From the NCBI GenBank assembly GCA_030035585.1, contig CM057461.1:165985624-166049623 (forward strand): 64,000 nucleotides of DNA. Direction: 5' to 3'. This document shows positions 12,731 through 25,722 of this stretch, piece after piece; position 1 is the stretch's first letter; every line of letters begins with the position of its first letter. A program made the position numbers and the translations under genes. The notes under the pieces are model-generated. The model did no database searches. It was not told the DNA's origin and saw nothing but the letters and a program-made list of their open reading frames with translations. The DNA comes from Dugong dugon. Its lineage: Eukaryota; Chordata; Mammalia; Sirenia; Dugongidae.

Positions 12731-13793
12731 TCATTTCCTAGATTGGTATCTGGCTGGTATGATCCTGCATCCTAGATTCAGCCTGTAAGCTGAAGTTGGT
12801 TGTTCTCCGATTGAAGAACTCCCTTTAATAATTCTTGTAAGTTTGGTTTGGTTTTTTAAATATTCCCTTAATTTCTGTTTATCTGGAAATGTCCTAATTT
12901 CACCATCATATTTGAATGAGAGTTTTGTAGGATATATTATTCTTGGCTGGCAATTTTTTTCTTTCAAGGTTTTGTATATGTCATCCCTTTGCCTTCTTAC
13001 TTGCATGGTGTCTGCCAAATAATCTGAGCTTAGTCTTACTGTTTCTTCTCTGTATGTGACTTCTCGTTTTTCATGAGCTGCTCTCAGGATTCTTTGTTTG
13101 TCTTTGGTTTTGGCGAGTGTGATTATGATATGTCTTGGTGATTTTCTTTTGGGGTCTATCCTATATGGGGTTTGTTGAGCTTCTTGGATGGCCAGCTTTT
13201 CATCTTTCATGATATTGGGGAAGTTTTCTGTCAGCAGTTCCTCAATGATCCTCTCTGTGTTTTCTGTTTTCTCCCCCTGTTCTGGGATGCCAATCACTCG
13301 TAAGTTTTTGCTTTTAATTGTGTCCCACATAACTCTCAGGGTCTCTTCATTTTTCTTTGTTCTTTTTTCTGAGTTTTCTTGAAACAGAGTTGTATCCAAG
13401 TGTTTGTCTTCAGTTCCACTGATCCTGTCTTCCACGGTTTCAAATCTACTTCTCAGCCCTTCTGTGACACCGTCCATTTCTGAAATCTTGTTGTTTATCT
13501 TTTGGATTTCTAATTGTTGTTTTTGTATAATTTCTAGTTGTGAATTTATTTTGGCATTTTGTTCCTACATTATTTTTTTGAATTATTCCAGTTTTTTGTC
13601 TGTATTTTCCATGAATTTGTTTGCCTTTTCCATGAATTTTGTTTATTTTTTCCTCATTTTTGTCTGCTTTTTGCTTCAACTCTTGGATAATTCTGAGTAT
13701 TAGAGATTTGAATTCCCTATCAGATAGTTCTAGTGCCTTTTCTTCCACTGGAAAATCATCTGGTGTTTTATTTTGGACGCCTACTGGCACCAT
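12731..13793 (-). pseudogene. L1 ORF1 protein relic, nearly complete
   Basis: The best-preserved ORF1 in the window. It lies on the minus strand in two overlapping frames: 13793-13446 holds the N-terminal part with a charged, coiled-coil-like stretch rich in K, E, Q and N, and 13477-12731 (248 codons) holds the RRM and C-terminal domain ('ENFPNIMKDEKLAIQEAQQ', 'DPKRKSPRHIIITLAKTKDK', 'FKYDGEIRTFPDKQKLREYL'). The frame change near 13460 disrupts it. In L1 biology ORF1p trimers coat the L1 RNA. Confidence 0.85.
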
Positions 13794-16444
13794 CCTGTCC
13801 TGTTTCTGTAAATGTTTTGATATTGTCTGCTGTCTTCAGGGCATTCAGTAGTTATTTTTCTCGTTTATTGATTGTAGATTTATTTGTTTCGTTCTTTTTT
13901 AAAAATTTGTTTATATCTGAGCAGACGGGCTCTGTGTTATTCGTTGTTTGCTTGTCTGTGGGCATTATACTGTTCGCTTCCTTCTCCAATTTACAGGGTC
14001 AGTTGCTCAGATATGGTAGAGCAGGGCAGGTCTAGCTGAAGAGGAGTTACTGGGAAGGGGTGTTTGTGGCACTTACTACAGCCAGCAGGGCGGGTCAGTA
14101 ATCAGTGCAGGGCAGGTTCCGGTAGGCCGTGCCTGTGCTGCTTGGTGGTGTGATGTTAAGTGCATGGCGCAGGTAGGCAGGATGTAGGGGGGAGACTGTT
14201 ATCTGGGGAGCTAATATGGATATGGGGGAGAGGAGAGAGGAACAGGAGGTAAAAACATCCAAACGAAAAAGAGTGCTAGGGGAGCTTGCCGTTGGAGTGC
14301 AGATATGAGGGACTATGAAATGGAGAAAAACAAAAAGGGGAAGAAGAGGGAAAAAAAATTAAAGAAAAGAATATATAAATAAAAATCAGAAAGGAAAAAA
14401 ACAGCAAAGCTCCCAGGGATCCCACTGGTGCGGCTACGAGGTCTGGGGAAGTTTTTCTTAGGAGTTTCGGTACAGCCTGGCTAGAAGTTATAGAGGTATT
14501 CAGCACCAGGTATCCAGGGAACAGGAAAAGAAGGAAGGTATAGAGAGACGGGAAACTGAGTAATGAAGAAAGACAAAAAGGGAAAAAGAGGGAAAAGAAA
14601 AGAAAACAGATTAAAAATAAAAAAGAACAAGAAAAGCTCCCCAAAAAACAGATAGAAAAACACCCCAAGAAAAGAAATGGTCTCAGGGATCCCTCTGAGC
14701 GTCTGCGCAAGCCAATGGGGTAAGTCTCAAGCCATGCAGCACTGCCCGGCCATAACGGGTTTCCAACTCAAGAAAAGGAAAAGAAAACAAACGAAGAATT
14801 CAAAAGAAACAAAAGCCGCAGGATCCCACCGGTATGGCAGCCCAGACCGGGACGCAGTTTCACATTTGAATGGAGCTCTGCAGCCCCTCAGGAAGAATCA
14901 AAGATGGTGCACGGAGCCAGGTGTTTGAGTGAAAGGAGTGGGAGGTGGTGAGAGGTAAGGAAGAAATCAAAAGAAGCAGAAGAAAGCAACACCAGCAGCC
15001 ATCAAATGGCACTGAGATAGCTGGCTGTAGCGGGCAGGTGGAATCGAAGCAGCTTGTGCTTCCCGGACAACAGACTCTGGCTGTGGGAAGCAGATGAGGT
15101 TGAGTCGGGGTGAAGAAGGGTGTGCAGTGGGAAAGCGTTTATCACAAATTACTGGTTGTTTTGTCTCCTGCTGGAAGCTCCATGAAGCTGCTTTTTTTGT
15201 ACCCCCCCTATTTGCTGGTGTCTGATAGGAGTCCAAGATGGTGGATCTGCACTGCATTAACTGATAGGGGACCTCTGCATGAATCTCTTCTTGCTCTCCC
15301 TTCTCTGTCAGTTTTCTCACTCCATTTGGTGCTTGGCTGACTTCTTTATCTCTTCATTTGATGTTTTAGGGTTTCAGTATTGCTGTTTTTTCTGTTTGGC
15401 TTAGTTTTTCGGATCTTTGCTGTGGAGGGATGGCGTGGTGCTTCTGCCTAGGGTGTTATTTTGCCGGAAGTCCCCTGAAGGAACGGTTTAAACGTAGAAG
15501 AAAACATTTTTTAATGGTTACGAGGGTGGGGAGGGAGGGTGAGGGTTATTTACTAAGATACTTATCTTACTAAGATAACAGATATGAATTACCTTAGGTG
15601 AACAAAAGAATAGCACACACTACAGGGGATGTCAGCACAACTGGACTACACCAAAGCCAAGAAGTTTCCTGAATACAGTCAAACACTTTGTGGGACAGAG
15701 TAGCAGGGGTAGAGGTCTGGGGACCATGTTTTCAGGGGACATCTAGGTCAGTTTGCATAACCAACCTTATTAAGAAAATGTTCTGCATCCGACTTTGGCG
15801 AGTGGCGTCTGGGGTCTTAAAAGTTTGCAAGCGGCCATCTAAGATGCATCAGTTGGTCCCAACCACCTGAAGTAAAGGCGATTGAAGAACACCAAAGACA
15901 CAATTTATTAGCCCAAGAGACAGAAGGGGCCACATAAACCAGAGACTTCATCAATCTGAGACCAGAAGAACTAGATGGTGCCTGGCTACCACCAATGAAC
16001 ACCGTGACAGGGAACACAACAGAGAGTCCTGGATGGAGCAGGAGAAAGGTGGGGTGCAGAACTGAAATTCTAGTAAAAAGACCAGACTTAATGGTCTGTC
16101 TGAGACCAGAGGAACCCTGGAAAGCATGGCCCCTGGATTCTCTATCAGCCGAGAACTAAAACAATTTCTGAGGCCCAACTCTTCAGACAGGGATTGGACT
16201 GGACTGTGGGACATAAAGTGATACTCATGAGGAGTTTGCCTCTTAGCTGAAGTAGATACAAGAAACTAAATGGGCATCTTCTGTCTGGAGGTGAGATGGG
16301 AAGGCAGAGAGGGTTAGGAGCTAGTTGAATGGACATAGGGAATTGTGTGGAAAGGAGAAATGTGGTGTCACAGTATGGGGAGAGCAATTGGAGTCACATA
16401 ACAATGTATGTATAAATTTTTGTAGGGAAAAATAAAAAAGAATT

Positions 16445-16463
16445 AAAAAATATTTAGATTTAT
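16445..16463. repeat. Target-site duplication, right copy
   Basis: Exact 19-base match to 7099-7117, following the A-rich tail of the sense L1. Confidence 0.9.
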
Positions 16464-17106
16464 GAACATTTGCTGATTTCAGTATTACAGTCTCATGAGT
16501 TGGAAACCAAGACAGAATAAACTTTTTGCAAATTAAAAAAAAAAATTACGTAGTTGGTTATATATACGGTGTTCATAAATAAAGTATTCATCCTATGACA
16601 AAATTACTTGTGTCTCCAATGTTGAACCTGTTTTCGTTATTGGTACAAATAATAATGATGTAGATATCTCCTGACATTTTTACTTGAAGATTAATAGGGG
16701 TAGTTCAGTTTTTTCACATTTAGTTAATGTTCATCATGAAACGGTTTACGTGATTTAAAAGCTATATATGACACAAATAATCTGTGGAATTGCATTTATT
16801 TTTCTGAATCAGTCGTGTATAGACTGTTAAGAACTCGGAATTTATTTTTCTTGGTTAAAATCTAAGCATTTGACATCATTAACATTGTTCTTAAGCTGCC
16901 TCTTTCCTCATAGTGCCCCTCTTGTTTACCGATTAATCATTCTAGAGGATCCAGGTTGTGTTATGTTAATATGTTAATTTTGTAGATGTTATAAATAAAT
17001 TACTGTGGAAATAAGAAAATACAAAAATAAATTATTAGAACTGCTGGTTTCTGGAGAATGTCTGTGAACTTCAGTTTGGGAAATGGTGATCTAGCATCAC
17101 TTTTAC

Positions 17107-17300
17107 AATGAGTGAAAAACCAGTTGCTGTCAAGTTGATTCTGACTTACGGAGACCCCATTTGTATCAGAGTAGAACTGATTTCTTTAGAGGTAGTTTGC
17201 CAGGCTTTTCTTCCAAGGTGCCTCTGGGGACTAGAACTTTCAACCTTTTGCTTAGCAGCCAAGCATGTTAGCCATTTGCACCATGCAGGAACTGCCACAG
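17107..17300 (-). repeat. AfroSINE variant, antisense
   Basis: Antisense SINE reading 'aaaaccagttgctgtcaag' at its tail and 'tttgcaccatgcaggaact' at its head. The body differs from the commoner SINE here and matches the fragment at 54168-54296, so it is a separate subfamily. Confidence 0.75.
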
Positions 17301-17459
17301 TCTTACAGTTATCCGTAAATAGTTGCTACTTGATACATTTAATATTCTAAAATTCATGGCTTTTGTTAGAATTATCTACTTAGGCTGTCTCAATGTGAAA
17401 CATTTTGGCAAATTTTAGAATAGAAGAATTTAGATTTTGTTACGTTTAGGTATAACATC

Positions 17460-17606
17460 AAACCAAAACACCAAACCCATTGCCGTTGAATCAGTTCCGA
17501 CTCATAGCGACCCTATAGGACAGAGTAGGGCTGCCCTATAGAGTTTCCAGGGAGCAGCTGGAGTATTCGAACTGCCGAGCTCTTAACCACTGTGGTACCC
17601 GGGTAT
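17460..17606 (-). repeat. AfroSINE, antisense
   Basis: Antisense SINE from 'accaaacccattgccgttg' through 'gcgaccctataggacagag' to the head 'cttaaccactgtggtaccc'. Confidence 0.88.
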
Positions 17607-18108
17607 GCTAATTTTTTAAAAATAATGTTAATTTTATAGGTATAACTCATAAGTATGATTCTGATTTTATTTGAATAATAATTTTAATGGTAATATAACT
17701 TTTAACATCTTTTGTTTACACCAACAGTTATGAAATTTAAAACAGATATGCTGTCTTAATTTGCTGTTATGGAATCATAGAATGTGTTTTTTTTTTTAAA
17801 GTATCTATTTTTAGTCAAATTTCATTTTATCTCTGCTGTTAATTCAAGCTTCGATAAAACTGAAGTTAAGGATTAGAATTGAAAAGGAAAAAAAAAAAAG
17901 CTAAGAGACTACTGATTCTTAGCTCTTTTCAAGTTAAAGTAGTATTATTTGATTATTTTGTTAACTGCTTCTTCCTCAGAAGAACTTTACTCCCCCTCCC
18001 CCTATGTGGGGAAAATTTAGGCTGTTGATTCTGACTCCTATAGTATGTGCAAGAGCCAGGATTGGGACACAATGGACTTTGAATAGTAAAATAACCACTT
18101 AAATATGT

Positions 18109-18745
18109 AAGTTGTTGTTGTTAGGTGCCAGTGAGTTAATTCTGACTCATAGCGACCCTATGTACAACAGAACAAAACTGCCCAGTCCTGCACCATCCTC
18201 ACAGTCGTTGCTATGTTTGAGCCCATTTTTGCAGCCACTGTGTCAATCTGTCTTGTCGAGGGTCTTCCTCTTTTTCACTGATCCTTTGCTTGACCAAGCA
18301 TGATGTCCTTCTCCAGGGACTGGTTCCTCCTGATAACATGTCCAAAATATGTGAGACAAAGTCTTGAAGTCTCGCCATCTTTGCTTCTAATGAGCGTTCT
18401 GAGGGTACTTCTTCCAAGGCAGATTTGTTTGTTCTTTTGGCAGCCCATGGTATATTCAGAATTCTTGGCCAACACCAGAATCAAAGTCCTCAATTCTTTT
18501 TCTTAGATCTTCCTTATTCATTGTCCAGCTTTCACATGCATATGAGGCAATTGGAAACACTGTGGCTTGGGTCAGGTGCTCGTTAGTCTTCATTGAGGTG
18601 TAATCCATACTGAAGGCTGTGATCTTTAATCTTCATCACTAAGTGCTTCAAGTCCTCTTAGATTGTGTCATCTGCATAACGCAGGTTGTTGATGAGTCTT
18701 GCTCCAATCCTGATGCCCTGTTCTTCTTCATAGAGTCCAGTTGTA
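18109..18745 (-). mobile_element. RTE 3' fragment, antisense
   Basis: Starts with the complement of the RTE tail ('gttgttgttgttaggtgcc') and continues through the C-terminal coding region ('VIRRNQSLEKDIMLG' on the minus strand) to the 'tcatctgcataacgcagg' YADD-box region. It is truncated upstream and has an internal deletion near 18600. Confidence 0.82.
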
Positions 18746-19596
18746 ATTTTAGAAATTGCTTTTAAAGTCATTATCTTACCTGATGTTCCCCACAACCCAG
18801 AACACTTGATACAGAGGTTTAACTCCTATTGAGGAAATTGAGAAACTCTAACTTTTGTCCAAGTTGACATGTGTAGTAAATGGTAGAAATGACATTAAGA
18901 TAAAAGGTTTTTGGTTCAGAGGCTTTGTGTACTTTCTACTGAACCACAGTCTTTCTACAGATCTAGGGCAGAAAGATGATACTTGGCAGTTAGCAGCATA
19001 GAATATGTTATTTTACCATTGCTTTGTTTTGTGACATTGGAAATATCACTTAACCTCTTTTTTGCTTTGTAGTCTCTGTTTTATATTAGTATATTCCATA
19101 GGGTTATAACATTTAAAATGGCCTGGAAGAAAGGACCTTTCCCTTGTTTATCATTATTTTACTTTATTCAGACATTAGTTTATAACCACATTTCACATGT
19201 AAGTGTGAAAGGAAAGGGGAATTCAGGAAGGTAGAAAAAGCATGCCAAAATTTATACATTCATAAAGACTGTTAACCTTTCTAAATAGTGACCTTGAGAA
19301 GCTGTTCACTTGCTGGCAATGTTCAAATTTTCCATTGGATTTCAGTTTTAAAATAATGGCTTTAGGGTTTTATTTGGATTTGTATAAAGATGTTATCTAT
19401 TCAGCATGAACATAAGTGTGAACTCAATACATAGTTGTTGAGTCTACATGATACCGATAATTTGTTTTCAGAACATTTTGGACTGTGTGTGTAGATTCAG
19501 GGACAGAATAGTTTAATGAATATTTTTGTCAGTTAGATTGCTAGAAATGGATTACCTTTGAATTAGTAACGCATTGTGGTTTTTTTCTTTCCCTAG

Positions 19597-19794
<198 letters not shown>

Positions 19795-21557
19795 TGAAAA
19801 CACTGGCAACCTATAGTCTAGCAGCCTTCATTATGTGAGTTAACTCACGTGTGATTTGCAACATACAGACTCAGTATTAAGCTGTTTTCTGATTATTTTT
19901 GTGGGGTAGTTATCTTTGTGATTTAGATAGGGAAGTAAATGTTTATGAGTTCTACTAAAACTCACATGTCATTAAAATAATCAGCCCGAGGTAAAAAAAA
20001 AAAGGTAAAATTTTCTGATTTCTTCCACCTGAAATTTCACACTTTTTAATATTTTTTAAAATATAAATGATGGCTTGGTGGCTTGACTAGTTTAATTTTT
20101 TTTTTCCCTGTTGGTAGGCTTTATGTTTACGAGGATGCTGCCATACCTCAACAATGGACAGAGTATAAGTGACTAGGAAACCTTATAAAATTATCTTTAT
20201 ATAGAACTTCAAAAAATAAAGGTTATAGTTTTTCTATTGTAACGGTCATTCTCATGAAATACAGAAAAAGAGTGATACAATGGAAAAACAGACTCTTTCC
20301 CTACTATCTAGGATTTTCACTATTAATATTTTGGTGTGTTTTGTTCCACTGCTTTTTTTTCTGTAAATGGTTTTTAAAATGTAGTTGTGATTATATTATG
20401 TGTAGAATTTTGGGTTCTGCTTTTTTAACTTAACAACAAAACAAGCATTCACATTATGTTGTAAGCTTCTGATAAACATTCTCAGTGGCTCCGTAATGTT
20501 GCATGTATGTGCCATATAACTTTCATAACCATTCCTATATTTTGGAACCATTTTAAATAGCACTGCAATAAAAAACTAATTTAACTGCAAAATGGATTTT
20601 AAAAATTAAAATGACAGTGGTTTTGATCTGCCTGACTCTTTTTAAAGAGAGTTTTGGAGCTTGTCTGTTTTAGTACTCTTGTCATTAGAGTAATTTGGTA
20701 GTATTCAACACCCTTATTAGACCTAAGTGATTAGAACTCTTATGGAATAAAAAGAATTTTAATAATGTGCATATTATTGTTTTTTAGTACATTTTGAGAG
20801 TTTAGGACTCCTCTGAAATAGAGTAATCCAACCATTTTTGAGCATCTGAAGTTTAGAAAATTCAGATAATTAAATCAAATATAGTCCAGATAATAAAATG
20901 AAATATAGGTGGTCTACCTTAAATTTTTGTTGTTTGAAAGTTCATTAAATGATTCAGAGGGATTTCTTGTTCCTTAATCTTATTTGATCTTAAATCTGAA
21001 TTTGTCGCTTGAAGGATTTCTTCACATCCCATCCAAAGTTCTCTAGATATTGTATAATTTATTGCTTCTTGTATTGCTGTGTCTCATAAATTAAAAAAAA
21101 ACAACAACTGCTGAGTTATAATGAAATTGGTAGATAAATATTAATCAGCTAAGGTCTTCTAAAGAAATAATCACTGACATTTTAAGTGAGATAGGTGAAC
21201 TTAATTTTCTGTAATGGGAGGGAAGTTGACAAGTTGCTAGTCTGATATAGAAGTTCAAAGTCAGTTCTTTAGGATTTTCAAACGTCTGCATGTTTGAAGT
21301 CCAAAAAAAAAAAGAAAGTAAGGAGAAAAGAGTAAGGCAAAAGAGTAGTAAATATAGTAGAGTTTCACAAAAGACAGGACAACTTTTTGTTAGTTTGTAG
21401 GGGGACGTCAGAGAGATTATGTGGGTAGAGAATGACAACAAGCAAATAGGAATGAAGAGTATTTATCATATATATTTTCTTATTGGAGTTCTGTAGGTCT
21501 TTGGTAGAAAAGAGTAGCAACCTCAAGGAGGAAGGTAGATACTGTAAGTCTACCCTA

Positions 21558-21768
21558 GATTGAGGTCCCTGGGAAAGTGCAAAATGTTTGCTCTTGGCTA
21601 CTAACTGAAAGGTTGGTGGTTCAAATCCACCCAGTGTCACTGTGAAAGAAAAGTCTGGTGATCTGTTTCCATAAAGATTATAGCTAAGAAGACCCTATGG
21701 AGCTCAGTTCTTTGTAACCCATGAATTTGCCATAAGTCGGGATAGACACAACTGCAAACAATTTTACC
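21558..21768 (+). repeat. AfroSINE, diverged, sense
   Basis: Recognisable head ('ggtccctgggaaagtgc'), B-box-like 'gttcaaatcc', 'ctggtgatctgtttcc' body and 'cataagtcgggatagacac' tail. It is more diverged than most SINEs in the window. Confidence 0.7.
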
Positions 21769-22904
21769 CTAGGTTGTAGGTAATTCAGTTAATGAGAACA
21801 TTTTGTTTTAGAATATCACACTAATTGATATCCAGTTAATGTGGTCTAATTAATTCTATCTTTTTTTAAAGCTATTCCAGTGGAATAAGTAGAAAATGGG
21901 AAAAGTGAATGGCTATAGATTAGCAGGTTAGAAATAACAGGACTGAGTCAGAGCTGTCAATATGTTGAGGATCACCCATGAGTTAGGATCAACTCTACTG
22001 CAACTGGTATTACTGGTTTCCCTTGGGCAACAGGAATGTCAGATTTGGTGGACATTAATAATTCCCCTTGCATATTTTCATTTATTTTATATCCATCAAC
22101 CCTTAAATAAAGTTGTCCACATGTTCCCCATTTGGGAGAATGTAGTGTTTTGAAGAATGGACAGCTAACTCCGTAAGATAGCAAGATATCTCAGGAGAGA
22201 AACCACTAGATGAAAGCTATACCCCATCATCCCCAGGGAAATTGGGAGGGAGGCAGATGTTGCCCAATCAGTTTTATTTGAAGGACCAGGTATCTCAGCT
22301 GACAGCTAAGCTGCATTTCTTTTTTCTTCAGGTGTTAGTAGAGTAACTGATTGACTGTATTTTTGAAAATATATTGTGGAATGTTCTACAAGTAGTGTTT
22401 TAGAACCTGAAGGAAACTCTGCCAAATGCCATAGATATGGTCCTGAAACGTTTTACGTAAATAAACTTTTTTGTAAATAAAACAAAAGAAAAAAAGAATA
22501 TGTTGAGCCTTCTTTATTTGAAGTTGAGTGCCTGGAGGGCAGTACCGGGAGGTGAGGGATCTGGGATTCTAAAGCAAGTATTAAGTTTGTACAAAATATA
22601 TCTTAGAATGTTTGGATGAAGGGTTTCATTATAGAAATGGGCTGATGGAGAATGTAATATAAGAAGTAAGAGTAGCAAATTTTTTGTTTTTTAGTGTTTG
22701 CCTCAAGGATTGAAATTTTTTTCAGTTATATTTAATATATGGGTAGAATCCTTTGTTTAAAAGGACAATTGAATATCAAAGTTATTTGATGCCTCTTAGA
22801 TGGATTATTATTCTATATATAGTATAAGAGAAAATATTTTCTGTTTATAGTAATCTTTATTTACTTAGATAATACTCTAAATTTTAGAGTATTTAATAAA
22901 TACT

Positions 22905-23117
22905 GTAAAATAGGGGTTGGCAGATTTTTTCTGTAAAGGACCAGATAGTAAATATTTTAGGTTTTGTGGGCTACACATGGTGTCTGTCACTTATTCTTTC
23001 GTTTGTGTGTTTAACAATTCTTTAAAAATGTAAAAACTATTCTTATCTTGTGGGCTGTATAGAAACAGGCTGTGGGCCAGATTTAGCCTGTGGGCCGTAG
23101 TTTGCTAACCACTGCTC
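22905..23117. mobile_element. hAT-type non-autonomous DNA transposon (MITE)
   Basis: Starts 'ggggttggcag' with 'tctgtaaaggaccagatag' and ends 'gggccgtagtttgctaacc'; the ends are inverted repeats ('ggttggca' and 'tgctaacc'). This is an old, widespread mammalian hAT-like element. The same family is split at 41338-41602 and 45555-45604. Confidence 0.75.
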
Positions 23118-23604
23118 TTAAATATTGTGTTTTATAATGTTTGGTTCTTAAAATTTATTATTATTATGCTTTGTATTATTATTAAAAGTATTATTTTATT
23201 TTTAGATAGAGCCAAAGAGCTCTTATCTGGAGACCAGATTTTTGCGCAACTTGATCAGAAATACTAGATTCTGAGAATTTGTAGCGAAGATTGGGTCGCA
23301 GAGGCCAAAAAATGAAGGTTCAGTCAGATCAAAGAAAAGGTCACATGTTTATTAGAATGGCAGTAGATATCAAGAGTTGTTGTCAGAATTGTGTGGTAGA
23401 GTTGTTCAAGACCAGTAGATATTAAACATCGGAGGTATTTGGCTACTTTTCCCATCAGTCTCTTTTTCCTGCCTCCTGGGTAAGAAAGAACCTCATCACT
23501 TTTCAGTCTCCTACTGTTAGTCCTTTTCTCCACTTTAGTGGGAATGAGCAGTGGCTAGGATTGGAGAGGGAGGGACAGGGAATTTAGGTTTTGCTGTAAC
23601 TCTT

Positions 23605-23740
23605 CTGCTATAACTTGAGTGACATTTGACTTCTTTGAACTTCAGTTTTCTCATATGTAAAATAAATAATAAGGCAGATTAGATGATTTCTAAATTGTTT
23701 TCCATACCAAATTCTTTATTCTTCTGAGATCCTCACAAAT
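23605..23740 (+). repeat. MIR SINE fragment
   Basis: 'gaacttcagttttctcatatg' followed by 'taaaataaataataaggcag' is the characteristic MIR core region in sense orientation, heavily diverged. Confidence 0.6.
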
Positions 23741-24416
23741 GAGCTTGATTTGTATTTGCTTCTTTCTCTTTCTACTCTATTGCTCCCCACCTCAGTCTGT
23801 GCCCACGGACCTCAGCTCTGTCACTCTGATATAGCTGAACTGTGTTCTGAATTACTCTGAATTTGAATCTAAGAATGGGAGTTCCTTTAACTCTACCAAC
23901 TATTTATCAGGAAGAAATACTCCTTTGAAACCAAATATAAACCCATTCTACTCTAAATCAAGCATTTTGAAAAACTAGGTTGAATTGACTAGGAATATTA
24001 AGTATCAGATACCTTTTTGTATTAAAAGGACAATATAGTATTAAGTAGTGTGTGTACTAACTTGTCCCACTCACCACGTCAGTAGTGCAGTATTAGGATG
24101 AATTCTTGTCACGGATTACTTTAGATATTGTATGGATGGTAAATTTTAAAGAAATTCCATCTCTAGCTTTGTTGCAATTACCCAGTCAATTGTTTGGAAA
24201 CATAATTATTTAAAAATGAATTGAAATTTAAAATCTTCAAACTGATAGTAAGAGTTAAAGTAATATCAAATATTTTTCAAGAAAACATTTAGTTTTACTG
24301 AATATTTGTATGTGCATACATAGCTTCCTTTTAAATCAGTATAGAATTATGTATAAGAGTGAATATTATTTACTGTGTCTGTGATTTTGTGTTCATTTCC
24401 AGTAAGTTAAATAAAA

Positions 24417-24426
24417 GGGGGGGGGG
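24417..24426. repeat. G10 homopolymer
   Basis: Run of ten G in AT-rich sequence. Confidence 0.9.
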
Positions 24427-25544
24427 CGGAGTTTAAAGAGTATTATTGAAGCTAAAAGTCTTGTAAAATCAAAATACATTTTTGATCAGTAATTATCAAT
24501 TCAAGAAAAGCCAAACACTCTGAACTTTTTGCTTCTAAGCCAGGCCAGTCTCTTCTCTCAGCTAATAAAAAGTCACTACTCTATATTCAGTTCATCATGG
24601 CTTAGAAATAAGTAGATCAAGAGAGGTCAAAAGCCAACATAAAGAACTTAAAAAGTAGTACCCCTCCCGTCCTCACAAGAGCTGGTTAGAACTTACTGGG
24701 CAAAATGTTAAAAGTAGTTAGCAGGTAGCAAGTAAAAGAGATACAAAGGAATAATTGTAAAATAACACAAGAGTGGAAGTGATTCTTCTCAAGTGTTAGT
24801 ACTAAAAGGCAGTAGAAGGTCTAAAAGAGATCTGAGGAATCACTATGTAAGGTAATTTTTTCTTTAAAAACTTTATTTTCGTAGCCTTGTTTAAAAATTT
24901 CTTCTGAGATACCACAGAAGGCTATCAGTATGTAATTATGCATAGAAAGTTGAATATATAGTTCCTAATTAATTTCATATGTATAGTTTTTTTTTATATG
25001 GCTTTATAAAAAATGAGTAACTGAAAATTACCTGTTTGTTAATGACTAACTTGTTTTATGAAAGGTGTATAATTTGAATAATGTTTGTTACTTAAACCAT
25101 TAAATGCTTGCCTGAAATATTACCTTACTACCAATGAGACGTATTTAAAAACACCCAACTTAGTTGAGTTAATCCACTGTAACTATTTGATTGCAGATGT
25201 TTTCCCACACTGATGGGCAGCTAACTGAGGTAGTGCTATCCAGTACATTCAACTCTCAATTGTCTGTGGTAATGGGAAACAACAATGCATGGATAATATT
25301 AAAACAGGGTAGTTTATACAGTACCTTCTTATCATCTGCTGTGACCTGACCATGTGCTTGGGTCCATGAGAGAGATGTGGGAATGGGGCTCAGGCTTGCA
25401 GGGGAGCTGGCAGTCAGTACAGTTATCTCAAGGTGATAAGAGGTATCCTAGTGGAGCCTGTGTTTGTCATTGTGTGGCTGAAGTCTCACTGGGGGAGCCT
25501 GCAGCATGCAAGACCAGCTTGGCAATAGCAGTGAGAAGGATGGG

Positions 25545-25722
25545 GAAACCTCAGTGGCGTAGTGGTTAAGAGCTATGGCTGCTCACCAAAAGGTCAGCAG
25601 TTTGATTCCACCAGGCAGTCCTTGGAAACTGTGTAGGGCAGTTCTACTCTGTCCTATAGGGTCGCTGTGAGTTGGAATCAACTCAACGGCAATGAGGTTT
25701 TTTTTTTTTTTTTTTTTTTTTA
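25545..25722 (+). repeat. AfroSINE, sense
   Basis: Complete SINE from 'aacctcagtggcgtagtgg' to 'caactcaacggcaatgagg', followed by a T-run of about 24 bases. The diagnostic middle 'cctatagggtcgctgtgag' is intact, so the copy is fairly young. Confidence 0.9.

Larger units (their letters stand above)
11988..15484 (-). mobile_element. L1 5' part (5'UTR, ORF1, ORF2 start), antisense, no poly(A)
   Basis: An antisense L1 piece nested in the 3'UTR of the sense L1. On the minus strand it holds a 5'UTR (about 15484-13850, GA-rich with several 'gggatccca'-like blocks), ORF1 (13793-12731), a spacer, and ORF2 up to the endonuclease region where it stops at 'NIYAANDRAPNYI'. No T-run marks a 3' tail at 11988, so the copy ends inside ORF2. 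Its 5'UTR differs from that of the L1 at 33624-41236, which suggests another subfamily. Confidence 0.85.
7118..16444 (+). mobile_element. L1 LINE, 5' truncated in ORF1, carrying an antisense L1 insert
   Basis: A sense L1 starting within ORF1. It has the ORF1 C-terminal region (about 7130-7685), an inter-ORF spacer with an A-run near 7981, ORF2 (about 8121-11900), the start of the 3'UTR up to 11987, the rest of the 3'UTR at 15491-16430 and an A-rich tail. The 19-bp duplication at both ends shows that the two halves are one element split by the antisense L1 at 11988-15484. ORF1 and ORF2 are broken by stops, frameshifts and a long A-run at about 9534-9555, so the copy is dead. Its first half is strikingly similar, inverted, to the L1 at 33624-41236. 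Confidence 0.92.
1..19596 (+). other. ABI2: ABI2 intron 1 (3' part)
   Basis: This is everything upstream of the first visible ABI2 coding exon, read as intron 1 because that exon begins in phase 0 with Ser-Ala-Asp at a consensus acceptor, where the ABI2 protein is expected to continue from exon 1. Exon 1 with the initiator Met is not in the window. The intron is mostly RTE, L1 and SINE sequence listed separately. The stretches 1-556, 5462-7098, 16464-17106, 17607-18108 and 18746-19596 show no gene and no repeat I can name with confidence, apart from a (GT) microsatellite. Confidence 0.8.

Noticed and set aside
14276-14710. 144-codon minus-strand frame rich in Phe, Leu and Ser
   Set aside because: It falls in the 5'UTR of an antisense L1, where purine/pyrimidine-biased sequence gives low-complexity frames.
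11988-16444. 5' inversion of a single L1 by twin priming
   Set aside because: The 19-base duplication encloses the whole 7118-16444 unit and the host 3'UTR is contiguous once the antisense piece is removed, so a later nested insertion fits better.
15485-16444. Separate short L1 3' end
   Set aside because: It continues the 3'UTR of the sense L1 exactly where that stops at 11987 and ends at the matching target duplication.
19020-19110. MIR fragment
   Set aside because: 'gacattggaaatatcacttaacc' fits part of the MIR core, but the rest is too diverged to call.
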